Made by a program: the position numbers and the translations under genes. 64,000 nucleotides of DNA from an uncultured Prevotellaceae bacterium (GTDB taxonomy: Bacteria > Bacteroidota > Bacteroidia > Bacteroidales > Muribaculaceae): NCBI GenBank assembly GCA_900319525.1, contig ONOU01000005.1:1-64000 (forward strand), read 5' to 3'. Under the pieces are notes generated by a model. It did no database searches. It saw only the letters and a program-made list of their open reading frames with translations, and had not been told where the DNA came from. Shown here in pieces: positions 10,225 to 18,479 of the stretch; within the stretch, counting starts at the first letter, position 1; each line of letters starts with the position of its first letter.

Positions 10225-12117
10225 ATGACAAAACTTAATTTACACTTTTTGGCGCGGTCTATATCTATCATGGTGTTCATTGCTATTCTATTGAGTTGCA
10301 CTCAAAAGAGTTCTAATATGGTCGCCTTAATGCAAATTGATTCATTATTATTAAGGAATAACTATGTTGAAGCCTTAAAAGAACTCAATAAGATTAATTC
10401 CACTCTATTGAAAGATGATGAAGAACTTGCATTATATTCATTATTACTAACTCAAGCAAAGTATAAAAACTATGAGCCTATTACAAGTGATTCGTTAATC
10501 AATCAAGCAGTCATTTATTATCAGAACTCTAATGACAAAGAAAAAGCAACTCGATCTCTATTGTATCAAGGTTGTGTTTATGAAGTATTAGATTACCCCG
10601 AAAAAGCCGTCGATTGTTATAATCGAGCAGAAGAAACTGCTGACAATAACGACTTTGCAAATAAAGCATATGCAAATATGAGATTAGCGTTCCTATATCA
10701 AACGTATATAGTCGGAGCTAAAACAATTGCAATTGAAAAACTATTTAAAGCCTTAAAACTATATAGGTTATTACACGATGAACATTATGAACTGTTATGT
10801 CTATCTGATATAGGTGCTATCTATCGAGATTTCAATGAAAAAGAAAAGCAAGACAGCGCCTTGTTCTATATAGATTCAGCTCTAGAATTAGCTAAAAAAC
10901 AGAATGATACATATTTCCAGTTTGCAAATTTGTTTAATAAAGCAGAATTCTATGAGTTAGAGCGAAATGACTATTTGAATGCTAAAAGATATGTTGTACA
11001 AGCAATCAATATCGGAGGTAAAGAAATAGACCACCCAAGAGCTCATTTTTGTGCCGCAAAATCATTTGTTAAACTTGGAAATATTGATTCTGCTTTATAC
11101 TATTTAAACCACTCACCAAAAATACATACTGCCGAAGATAGTATCATGTACTTCACTTTATTGGCAGAAATCTCTCTATTCAAGAACGATCATGAGTCAT
11201 GGTTATATTATAATAATAAATACCATTCTATGTCTGACTCGATACTTATCGGCAGTTTAAATGCCAAGTTATTAACCATAGAAAAGAAATACGACCTGCA
11301 GCAAGAAGAGCTGAAAAACGTTTCGTTGCAATCCAAATTGAAAGGGGCTTGGCTAACTATTGCCCTTGTGCTGCTAGTCGCTCTTTCACTATTTCATTTC
11401 CTTTGGCGTTACCGCAATCGACTGAGAGCCAAAGAAAACGAATTCGAGTTATTAAAGTCAGATTTGAGCACATCTTTGTCCAGTCTTGAACAGATGCGAG
11501 TCACCATCAACAATTATGAAGATGAGCTTAAAGAAGCAGAGGATAAATACAAGGCAGAACTCGCTCAACAAGAGGCTCTTGTTTCAGATCTTACTGGCGA
11601 AATCACCGATGTGAAATCTACCCTTAGATTCAAAGAACTGGAACGACTTCAGCTAAATGACAAAATTTCAGCACTTGAATCAAAGAAGGCACAGTCTGAT
11701 GAAGTCAAAGCTATTCTTGATGGACAGATAAAAGTTGTTCATGAACTCATTCAGTCATCGCACGAATTAGATGCCGAAAGATTTTCCAAAAAGTTTACAT
11801 CCTTAATGTCCGTGCCAGAAAGCCCGAGGATTGCAACCTATTGGTCCAATCTGCAAGTTTTGACAAATGATCTGTATAACAATATTTTGGAAGATGCTAT
11901 GGAATTGGCTAGAGGCAAACTCAAAGAAAGTGATATCAATCTTATTGCATTGATGTGTTGCGGCTATTCTCGAACTGCAATTATGATTTGTATGAAGTTC
12001 AATCATATTGTTACTATTTCAAACAAAAAGAAAAAAATTGCAGTAAAGATGGGCATTCCTTCTCTTGATGAATTCATCCGTCCCTATCAAGAGGAATACG
12101 AGAAATCACTCAAATAA
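10225..12117 (+). CDS. Membrane-tethered TPR/coiled-coil protein with HTH-like C-terminus, probable regulator
   Basis: A 630-aa protein. The start is the ATG at 10225 because the upstream TTG lies inside the promoter box. It begins with a lipoprotein-type or membrane signal (IAILLSCTQKSS). Residues about 40-350 are helical TPR-like repeats (YNRAEETADNNDF, ALFYIDSALELAKK). A transmembrane helix (LTIALVLLVALSLFHFL) sits near 374-395, followed by a long coiled coil to about 500. The last 90 residues (SDINLIALMCCGYSRTAIM, then SNKKKKIAVKMGI) look like a LuxR-type helix-turn-helix. This architecture, sensor repeats outside and a DNA-binding domain inside, is common in Bacteroidales next to the genes they control. 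Its divergent position suggests it regulates the secreted-protein series. DNA binding is inferred. Confidence 0.75.
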   Translation: MTKLNLHFLARSISIMVFIAILLSCTQKSSNMVALMQIDSLLLRNNYVEALKELNKINSTLLKDDEELALYSLLLTQAKYKNYEPITSDSLINQAVIYYQNSNDKEKATRSLLYQGCVYEVLDYPEKAVDCYNRAEETADNNDFANKAYANMRLAFLYQTYIVGAKTIAIEKLFKALKLYRLLHDEHYELLCLSDIGAIYRDFNEKEKQDSALFYIDSALELAKKQNDTYFQFANLFNKAEFYELERNDYLNAKRYVVQAINIGGKEIDHPRAHFCAAKSFVKLGNIDSALYYLNHSPKIHTAEDSIMYFTLLAEISLFKNDHESWLYYNNKYHSMSDSILIGSLNAKLLTIEKKYDLQQEELKNVSLQSKLKGAWLTIALVLLVALSLFHFLWRYRNRLRAKENEFELLKSDLSTSLSSLEQMRVTINNYEDELKEAEDKYKAELAQQEALVSDLTGEITDVKSTLRFKELERLQLNDKISALESKKAQSDEVKAILDGQIKVVHELIQSSHELDAERFSKKFTSLMSVPESPRIATYWSNLQVLTNDLYNNILEDAMELARGKLKESDINLIALMCCGYSRTAIMICMKFNHIVTISNKKKKIAVKMGIPSLDEFIRPYQEEYEKSLK

Positions 12118-12175
12118 ATTCACATTAATATAATGAATTAAGATGTGCTTGACTTTTAGCGGTCAAATCCATTGA
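12118..12175. other. Left junction of the phage island
   Basis: A 58-bp gap between the stop of the host TPR gene and the stop of the terminase gene. It holds a short inverted repeat (TTGAC/GTCAA, about 12149-12166) and nothing resembling a tRNA end or the sequence at the right border. Base composition and gene type change here from AT-rich host genes to phage genes. Confidence 0.5.
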
Positions 12176-13798
12176 TTATAATACACCCCCTGAATGATAA
12201 CCGAAGGAATCGCGGTACGGGAACTTTTCGCATCCGATGTAGAGGGTGTCGAAAGCGTCTGTGCCGTCAGTGCGATGCTGAAGCAGGTCTTCTTCGGTCT
12301 CTGCGAGCTTTTCCCCACCCTTATCTTTACGGAAGCCGTTGCGGCCACGAACGACTCCAGCCGTTTGGATGGCGAGGATGAGGTCATCATTGTTTTGGCG
12401 GTTGAACATCGGCATGAGCCGTTGTTTACCGGCAAAGCCCTGGTTGATGAGCAGGTACTTCTCATCGTGGCGCATGGGGTTTCCCAGGTTGATGTCCTCC
12501 ACCTGCCAGCCGTGCCGCTCAAACTCGTGGCACACCACCCAGTGGAAGTCCTGTTCGTTGACGGCATAGTTGCCGCCGAGAGCAGTACTGTCGTAGTAGT
12601 AAACCACGACTTTACATTCATGATGGACGTAGTAGCGGCAGAAGTCATCAATCAAGGCAGGGATCTTGCGTTCGAACTTCGTGTAGAATGACTTGATCAC
12701 ATTGAGCCGCCGTCCCGTCGGCTGGCCTGCCACAATCCAATTGATATTGGCGTTGTAGTCCATACCAATGCAGATTGGGGCATATGGGTTCAAGTCTTTA
12801 TCGGCCCTGCAATCCAACTGGCTTTCATTGAAGTCATAGCCAAGACTATCGAGGTACTCGAAGTCGCTGGCGTTATACTTGTGGGCCTCACGCATGGACG
12901 AATAGAATCCGTCTTTGGCAATGCCGATGCGTTGACAAAGGATGGATGTCTGAAACGTCTTGGGTGTGAGGTCGCGCTTCATCTGCTTGATGTACGACTC
13001 ACCGAGCAACTGCAGGTTCTCGATTGAGGAGTACTCCTTGTAAAAGACTGCTACAGATCGCATCTTGTTGAGATTCCTGTCCAAGTTCCGCAGGTAATTG
13101 CGCAGGTAGCTCGGCACAGCTTCGCCTTTAGCATTAAGCTGTCGGATGCGCTCCTTGGTCTTCCATATCTCATAGATGGTGCCCTTGATCGTCTCGATAA
13201 GGTCAGCATCCATCTTGTCCTGATAATGAAGGAACCACGAGCCTTTCTGCGTCTGCGGCATATCACTGAGTATCATTACTGAGTGATTGAACGAGTGGTG
13301 CCCGAAATAGGACTTAATACCACCATTGGCAGGCAGCGTCTCGTCCTTGAGTCGCTCGTAATCGATGAACTTGGCTTCGTCGATCAGGAGCCACGAAAGG
13401 GTCAACGAGTTGCTGGAGCCAGGTCGGTCCTGCGAAATGATAATGGCGCAAGAACCGTTGTAGAAAGTAATGACATGCTCATACTCAGCAGGCTCGATGA
13501 TGGGCTTACCGAAGAATTTAGGCGGTCGTCGCCCAATGACGTAGTGTATGCCATTCACGAAGCCCCAGCGCTTCCATGCCGCCAACAGGCCCGGGATGGT
13601 GTTTGTCAAACCATGCTTGTAGGTTGGCACCACAATGCCGCCGGTGCTGCCAGGCATGCGCTGCATGTTGCGCAGCACAAAGGGCGAGGCGATCGAATCC
13701 GTCTTGCCGGTTCGTCGCCCCGCCACGATGACGGTGGTATTGGCCCCAATCAACTGAGTCAGGCGTTGAGGGGTGTTAAAGTATATTTTCTTCTCCAT
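12176..13798 (-). CDS. terL: Phage terminase large subunit
   Basis: A 540-aa DNA-packaging motor. The start is MEKKIYFNTP at 13798; the longer frame upstream is only overlap with the preceding gene. Walker A is VAGRRTGKT at residues 25-33 and Walker B is LLIDEA near 132-138. The C-terminal RNase H-like nuclease shows CIGMDYNANINW near 340 (first acidic residue) and TDGTDAFDTL near the end. Length and motifs are those of a complete TerL. It overlaps the TerS-like gene by 23 bp and is the last gene of the minus-strand head module. A portal gene would be expected next, but the host sequence begins instead. Confidence 0.92.
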   Translation of the reverse strand: MEKKIYFNTPQRLTQLIGANTTVIVAGRRTGKTDSIASPFVLRNMQRMPGSTGGIVVPTYKHGLTNTIPGLLAAWKRWGFVNGIHYVIGRRPPKFFGKPIIEPAEYEHVITFYNGSCAIIISQDRPGSSNSLTLSWLLIDEAKFIDYERLKDETLPANGGIKSYFGHHSFNHSVMILSDMPQTQKGSWFLHYQDKMDADLIETIKGTIYEIWKTKERIRQLNAKGEAVPSYLRNYLRNLDRNLNKMRSVAVFYKEYSSIENLQLLGESYIKQMKRDLTPKTFQTSILCQRIGIAKDGFYSSMREAHKYNASDFEYLDSLGYDFNESQLDCRADKDLNPYAPICIGMDYNANINWIVAGQPTGRRLNVIKSFYTKFERKIPALIDDFCRYYVHHECKVVVYYYDSTALGGNYAVNEQDFHWVVCHEFERHGWQVEDINLGNPMRHDEKYLLINQGFAGKQRLMPMFNRQNNDDLILAIQTAGVVRGRNGFRKDKGGEKLAETEEDLLQHRTDGTDAFDTLYIGCEKFPYRDSFGYHSGGVL

Positions 13799-14420
13799 CG
13801 GCTTTGTCGTCAGACTGGGTGGTGGGTGGGAATAGTGTGGACTCCTCCAGATCGGCCTCCTCAAACTCGACATCCTCGATGTCAATGTTCTCTGCCTGGT
13901 ATTTGTGCAGCAGTTCCTGAATGCGCTCCTGCAGCCTTGGCATCGGTTTGATGCCCAGCACCGACGGGTCGTCGGTAGCGGTGAAAGGCTGCACCACGAT
14001 CATATCATAAGGAACCGCCTGCTCGTCCTCCAAGTCCACACGGTTGTATTTGGCATAGGAAGATGCCGCCTTCTCCATAGTCTTCGTGTCCTTGCGCTTC
14101 TTGGCCATCTGGTAGGTCTCAAGGATCATCTCGTTGTATCGATAGCGATGGAAGTCTCGGCTGGCCTGTGCCAGGTGAGGCAGCAGCGCCTTGATAACAC
14201 CGAGATCCCTATACGCGAGCGACTTGTGTATGCCATAGCGGCTCACCGCATTCTCAATGAACTGACGGTCCTTAGCGTCAGGGTTTGCGATGAACCAGTT
14301 ATACTCTTCACGGATGCGCAGGATGCGTGCAACAACGTCATCAGTGTAGCGTTGCTGCAGCTCGTCCTGCGCCGTGAACAGGTCGATGCGGCATATTTCA
14401 AGCGTCTCAAACTGTGCCAT
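13776..14420 (-). CDS. Terminase small subunit-like protein
   Basis: A 214-aa protein directly before TerL, overlapping it by 23 bp. An N-terminal helical region (YGIHKSLAYRDLGVIKALLP) could form the DNA-recognition domain. The centre (KTMEKAASSYAKYNRVDLED) and DDPSVLGIKPMPRLQERI resemble small-terminase-like proteins of Bacteroidota phages. The C-terminus is strongly acidic. Assignment rests on position, size and these phrases. The partner gene at 14423 has a helix-turn-helix look and could share the role. Confidence 0.6.
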   Translation of the reverse strand: MAQFETLEICRIDLFTAQDELQQRYTDDVVARILRIREEYNWFIANPDAKDRQFIENAVSRYGIHKSLAYRDLGVIKALLPHLAQASRDFHRYRYNEMILETYQMAKKRKDTKTMEKAASSYAKYNRVDLEDEQAVPYDMIVVQPFTATDDPSVLGIKPMPRLQERIQELLHKYQAENIDIEDVEFEEADLEESTLFPPTTQSDDKADGEENIL

Positions 14421-14422
14421 GT

Positions 14423-14698
14423 TTACTCGTCATCTTCCATATCCAGCAGGTTGCGGTGGGCATTCTCGATGGCCAGCGGTGAGCCGACCTGCGCCAGCAT
14501 CATCTCCTGATGGTGGAGCTTCACTTTCGATGCCGCTTTGCCACGGAGGTAACGCTGGCTTACCTCGGTGGTGCGGTCAGCGATATCTGAGCGGAGAACT
14601 TCGGCAGGTATGCCGAGGATCACCGCCATGTCCGATATCTTCAGATAGATTGAGGCGAACTGCTCAATCTGCTGCAATTCTTCTTGCGAATAATTCAT
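14423..14698 (-). CDS. Small phage protein, possible terminase-associated DNA-binding protein
   Basis: A 91-aa mostly helical protein. ISDMAVILGIPAEVLRSDI near residues 21-39 reads like a helix-turn-helix of the type that opens small terminases. It ends 2 bp before the TerS-like start, and its own start overlaps the PLD-like gene by 35 bp, so it belongs to the packaging operon. I cannot name a family with certainty. Confidence 0.6.
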   Translation of the reverse strand: MNYSQEELQQIEQFASIYLKISDMAVILGIPAEVLRSDIADRTTEVSQRYLRGKAASKVKLHHQEMMLAQVGSPLAIENAHRNLLDMEDDE

Positions 14699-15185
14699 TG
14701 AGCGGAACGGAATGATTGGTGATTAAATCCTGGATCTGTGCGTGGAGCGTTCGGAAGATGTCGAGGTCGGTAGTCACCACGGCACTCTCACATCGGTTAC
14801 CGCGTGTGAGGTTTTGTGACGTGATGATACTGACCACTTCGCCCTTCTCGCTGCGCACGAGCAATACCTTGCTGTGGTTGTCGGCCAGGTAGGTCGTGTT
14901 GATGACCTGCGTGATGAACGCCCATAGCTTGAGGGTTTTGTTGGTGGCCTTGTGGTCGAGTACCAGGTTGAACTTGGTGACGAGGCCCGACTTCTCGATG
15001 AAGAACAACCTGCGGATGAACTCTTCGGAGATCGAGAATGAGGTCTGCCACACCTCGGACTTGCCGAGTTGCTGCAGTACCCAGTCGAGGACGTCGGCCA
15101 CCTGCAGGGCGTTGGAGAGATAAGCCTGGTAAGGTTTATCCCTCAACGGCTGCAAAAAATCCGATATGTCGGCGGTGCGTTTCAT
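14664..15185 (-). CDS. PLD-like phage protein
   Basis: A 173-aa protein whose C-terminal half resembles a single phospholipase D-type nuclease motif: NHSKVLLV (H and K of HxK) followed by SIITSQNLTRGNRCESAVV, where the asparagine and the acidic residue occupy the usual positions. Many PLD-like proteins act on nucleic acids, so a nuclease or DNA-end role during packaging is possible. It overlaps the next gene by 35 bp. The N-terminal half is unrecognised. Confidence 0.6.
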   Translation of the reverse strand: MKRTADISDFLQPLRDKPYQAYLSNALQVADVLDWVLQQLGKSEVWQTSFSISEEFIRRLFFIEKSGLVTKFNLVLDHKATNKTLKLWAFITQVINTTYLADNHSKVLLVRSEKGEVVSIITSQNLTRGNRCESAVVTTDLDIFRTLHAQIQDLITNHSVPLNELFARRIAAD

Positions 15186-15195
15186 AAAATAGTAT

Positions 15196-15285
15196 TACCT
15201 TTGCAGTGTCTTCAGAAATGAGGATAGGGACAAGGCCGAAAGGCTGTTGTACCGCCTGAGGGGGAATTTATTCCCCTATTTTATT
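15196..15285 (+). ncRNA. Candidate small RNA opposite the packaging genes
   Basis: In the 90-bp gap between two minus-strand phage genes the plus strand carries TACCTTTG (15196-15203), a perfect -7 box. About 55 bases later is a hairpin with arms GGGGAAT and ATTCCCC (15260-15276) followed by TATTTTATT, which resembles an intrinsic terminator. Between them is a small hairpin with GCC and GGC arms closed by a GAAA tetraloop. The unit could make an RNA of about 75 bases. No -33 box is obvious and I match it to no RNA family. Confidence 0.3.
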
Positions 15286-16007
15286 ATCCCCAATTCCTTC
15301 AAGTCATTGGTCAGCTTCTCGGTCGGGTTGATAACCTTGGCATAGTTGGCGAGGATCTGAGCCTTCAGTTCCTCGCTGGGATTCTTGCGGTAGCGCCCCT
15401 TGGCAAGGTTGATCAGACGGACGGCTTTCTTGCTCTCCTCACGGACATCGGTGGTGAGTCGCTGCTCGCCGCCCATGCCGGTGTAGTGGTCGTACTGCTC
15501 CCAATTGGAGTGCAGCCGTTTATCAAGGGCGATGAGTTCCTTGAGGAACGGGTAGCGCTCACTGTCGGGGCAGGTGGCGTTTTCCAGGGAGAGCGAGCGC
15601 AGCTTCAGGTGCAGCTCACGCATCTTCTGGACGATGCTGAGGTTCTCCACATAGAGGGCCTGGATCTCATCGGGCAACTGGTCGTGGTCAGCACGCTTGC
15701 CCGCCTTGAACTCATTGGCAGGTTGCTGCTGCTTGACTTCAAGATTGCGGTTGACCACAATCTTATCGACCTCTGCCTGCATCGCCTCGACCTGCTCATG
15801 AGTGACCTGGTTGAGGCGGAATGACAGGCGCTTCTTCAGTTGGTACTCGATGAACTCGGCACGTCGTTTCGGGTTAACCATGAGGTTGCGGTACATAATC
15901 TGATTGCCCGTAAGCTGGAGCAACAGGAGTGCGCCCTCAGCGTAATCTCGTTGCTCAGCGTCCTGGGCAAGCCATGCCTGCACCTTCTCTGTAAACTTCT
16001 GGTTCAT
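15276..16007 (-). CDS. Helical phage protein of unknown function
   Basis: A 243-aa, highly charged and mostly alpha-helical protein, with likely coiled coil between about residues 75 and 150 (KMRELHLKLRSLSLENAT). It starts with MNQKFTEKVQAWLAQD. I do not recognise a family. It lies between the PRTase-like gene and the PLD-like gene in the minus-strand head module, with only 14 bp before it, so it is probably part of that operon. A head-completion or scaffold role is possible but unsupported by motifs. Confidence 0.65.
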   Translation of the reverse strand: MNQKFTEKVQAWLAQDAEQRDYAEGALLLLQLTGNQIMYRNLMVNPKRRAEFIEYQLKKRLSFRLNQVTHEQVEAMQAEVDKIVVNRNLEVKQQQPANEFKAGKRADHDQLPDEIQALYVENLSIVQKMRELHLKLRSLSLENATCPDSERYPFLKELIALDKRLHSNWEQYDHYTGMGGEQRLTTDVREESKKAVRLINLAKGRYRKNPSEELKAQILANYAKVINPTEKLTNDLKELGIIK

Positions 16008-16021
16008 AGTTTGTTTACGTT

Positions 16022-16696
16022 CTATAATTTATTATTTACATTTGTAAACCAAACGAGGTTTTTGCCCAGCGGCTGCAGGAGCCTCCTCATGGCCGCCAGT
16101 GTCTGCCCTGTTGTCACAAAGTCATCATAAACAATGACGTTGGGCTCTTTGGGCAGCACATTCAACTCAAAAACCGCGTTCACTCGTTGCTTGGTGTGGC
16201 AGAATGCCACATCTTCGTAAAACGGAATCTCCAGCATCTGGCCCAGTCTCTCGCTGATGAGCGTGGCGAAGTTCTTGACTTTATGCCTTCTCTTGGGTGA
16301 TGTGCAGATGCACCAGGAACCCAAGTGGAGGTTATAGCCCAGCATCTCCTTGATCACGGGGCAGATGTTGTCGGCAAAAAACGCCACCATGTCAGGGTCG
16401 CCCTTGATGTCGGTGAGCGTCCGTCCGTAGACGGTCTTTTGCCAGATGGAGATGAAGTTGATGTCCGAGCGGCGGGTCAGGCGCAGTCTGTAGGAGAAGT
16501 CACACCGCGCTTCGGTGGACTTGTCCCACGACTTGCGCTTCTGCACCTCGAACAAATCCTTTTGTCCAGGGTGCGTCTCGACGCTCGGCAACGATACATC
16601 GAGAGAACCCGGGTCGGCTGTCGGGAAGGTGATGTCGTTCAAGACCCCTTTCAAGTCGACCGAAGTTCTCCCGGTGTCATTGCTATCGTCATCCAT
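16022..16696 (-). CDS. Phosphoribosyltransferase-like phage protein
   Basis: A 224-aa protein. Near residues 185-206 it has VIVYDDFVTTGQTL, a clear type I PRPP-binding loop (hydrophobic strand, two aspartates, then TTGxT). The centre (GSWCICTSPKRRHKVKNFA) resembles ComF-type proteins. The first 60 residues are low in complexity. A PRTase would use PRPP for nucleotide salvage or base transfer. It is 6 bp from the next gene and sits in the head operon, an unusual place for a metabolic enzyme, so a role in protecting or modifying packaged DNA is conceivable. Substrate unknown. Confidence 0.65.
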   Translation of the reverse strand: MDDDSNDTGRTSVDLKGVLNDITFPTADPGSLDVSLPSVETHPGQKDLFEVQKRKSWDKSTEARCDFSYRLRLTRRSDINFISIWQKTVYGRTLTDIKGDPDMVAFFADNICPVIKEMLGYNLHLGSWCICTSPKRRHKVKNFATLISERLGQMLEIPFYEDVAFCHTKQRVNAVFELNVLPKEPNVIVYDDFVTTGQTLAAMRRLLQPLGKNLVWFTNVNNKL

Positions 16697-16702
16697 TACG
16701 GA

Positions 16703-17461
16703 TTACCTTGCGGCGTAAGCATTAGGATCATCGTCACCGCCTCCATCATCGTCGCCTTCAGAACTTTTTGCAGGCGCAGGGTTGAGGTTGTTGGACGGAT
16801 TCAGGGTGTTGCTGCCATCATCAAGTCCATTGTCCTTACCGCTGGAGCCGCCATCATGGGGGTTCCACGGGATGATGGTTCCGCCGCCGCCACCATCATC
16901 CTTCTCGTTGATGATGCCGTCCTCGGTGACAATCTCACCGTCGTAGAACGGAGCGGGGCACTCGTCGGTGGCCTCCACGTTGAGGGTGGTGCTGGTCGTG
17001 CCGGTGGCACCCTGGCCCAGATCCTGGGCAACGGTGGACTTCACCTGCCACTTCTCGCTGCCGACGACACGGAACTTGCCGCGGACGGTCTCAACGAGAT
17101 AGACGCAGTCGTTGTTGTTGACGTAGGCGGACAGGGCCGATGCCTCCACGCCCACACTGGGATGGACGGCCACGAGCTTGTTGAGCTGCGTCTGGCTGGG
17201 GAACTCGCCCTGCGGGTCGCTGGTCAACTGCGACTTGTCGGTAAGGATGTCGATGAACTTCCAGGTGGCGTCGGCTGCGAGCACGAAGCTGCCCGAGTAG
17301 GCCGCGCTGGTCAGACGGCCGAGCGCGTCATAAGTAAGCGTGGGCCACGACACGATCTGGTCCTTGCTGATGTAGTAGATGCGACGCTTGATGCCGGGGA
17401 GCTCGGGAGTTCCCTGGCACCAGGCGAGCGACTGTTGGATGGTTGAACAAACGGTTGCCAT
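16703..17461 (-). CDS. Phage structural protein, unassigned
   Basis: A 252-aa protein directly after the capsid gene. The N-terminal 200 residues look beta-rich (GIKRRIYYISKDQI, SYAYSG-like turns, FRVVGSEKW). The last 50 residues are low-complexity glycine, aspartate and asparagine (DDGGGGG, DDDGGGDDD). Position and composition suggest a virion component, for example a tail-tube-like or head-decoration protein. I cannot decide between these. If it is a tail tube, the island is less tail-free than it appears. Confidence 0.55.
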   Translation of the reverse strand: MATVCSTIQQSLAWCQGTPELPGIKRRIYYISKDQIVSWPTLTYDALGRLTSAAYSGSFVLAADATWKFIDILTDKSQLTSDPQGEFPSQTQLNKLVAVHPSVGVEASALSAYVNNNDCVYLVETVRGKFRVVGSEKWQVKSTVAQDLGQGATGTTSTTLNVEATDECPAPFYDGEIVTEDGIINEKDDGGGGGTIIPWNPHDGGSSGKDNGLDDGSNTLNPSNNLNPAPAKSSEGDDDGGGDDDPNAYAAR

Positions 17462-17502
17462 TATTCTAGTCGTTGTTGAGGGTTAAACATGATTGCCGGT
17501 CA

Positions 17503-18465
17503 TCAGGCGGCCAGCTCGATGACCTTCATGCGGCGGTAGTCTATGGACTCGAACTGCACGCCGAAGAACATGGTGGCGATGTACGAGAGGATGAAGGGCT
17601 CGTACTCCTTCACCAGGATGGACTCCACGTCGCTCATCTTGTCGTAGCCCACGAGCATGTTGCTCTTGGCGGTGACATGGATGAACTTGCTGTCCATCTT
17701 GTTGTAGAGGGGAACGATGGTCAGGCGGCCGTTGCTGCCTTCCACCGTGGTCTGGTCGTACTTGTTGTTGTACACGATGCCGCCGTGCGTGAGCAGGTAG
17801 GCCTCGTTGTACTTGTCGGCGAAGTCCTGCGAGCAGTACATGATCAGATCCTGGGCCCTCAGTCTCGGGTCGAGGCTGAACAGGATTTCCTTGGCGATGT
17901 CCACAGCGTTGGCCGTGGTGATCTCCTCGGTGAGCTTCATGTAGTTCTTGTTGGCCACGCTGATGTTGCCTGCGGTGATCTCATTCGACGTGATGGTGTC
18001 GAAGCCGTCGAACAGGTCGGCGGTCGTGTCGCCGCTGGCGTTGCGCTTGCCGTTCCAGAGGGCATCGTTCAGATGCGAGGACAGGCCCTTGGCGATCAGG
18101 GCGAGCACGTGCAGCGCCGTCGGGGCCTGCATCTGCCCGTCGCCCTTGGTCGCTCCGGTCGCCCCGAGGATGGTCGAGACGGCCGAGTTGGGCTCGAACT
18201 TGGCGACCACCGAGCCGAAGTAGGTCTCGAGGGTGCGGTAGTCGACATTAAGGTTGAAGTCGGTGGAGCGAGAGGGCTTGTAGGGAGCGAACTGCGCGTC
18301 ACCGCTGATGGCGCCCACGTTCTCCTTGTAGCGGATGCCGGGGCGGCCAGTCATGTACTGCAGCGTCTCATAGCAGCCGATGATAGGCAGCATGAGCAGC
18401 TCCCTGCGGTACTTCGTCGCAGCTTCCTGGAACTGCTGTGGGGTGAATACTAATTGTCCTGCCAT
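17503..18465 (-). CDS. Major capsid protein
   Basis: A 320-aa protein, the usual size of an HK97-fold capsid subunit, placed between a ClpP-like prohead protease and other head genes. It has GTKDG-like loops, a central segment (AKEILFSLDPRLRAQDLIMY) and a C-terminal segment (AKSNMLVGYDKMSDVESILV, then YEPFILSYIATMFFGVQF) typical of capsid A- and P-domains in temperate phages of Bacteroidota. No separate scaffold gene is present, and the long C-terminal extension of the protease may serve as scaffold. Fold assignment is from pattern and context. Confidence 0.8.
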   Translation of the reverse strand: MAGQLVFTPQQFQEAATKYRRELLMLPIIGCYETLQYMTGRPGIRYKENVGAISGDAQFAPYKPSRSTDFNLNVDYRTLETYFGSVVAKFEPNSAVSTILGATGATKGDGQMQAPTALHVLALIAKGLSSHLNDALWNGKRNASGDTTADLFDGFDTITSNEITAGNISVANKNYMKLTEEITTANAVDIAKEILFSLDPRLRAQDLIMYCSQDFADKYNEAYLLTHGGIVYNNKYDQTTVEGSNGRLTIVPLYNKMDSKFIHVTAKSNMLVGYDKMSDVESILVKEYEPFILSYIATMFFGVQFESIDYRRMKVIELAA

Positions 18466-18479
18466 GTTTTTCTTTCGGA

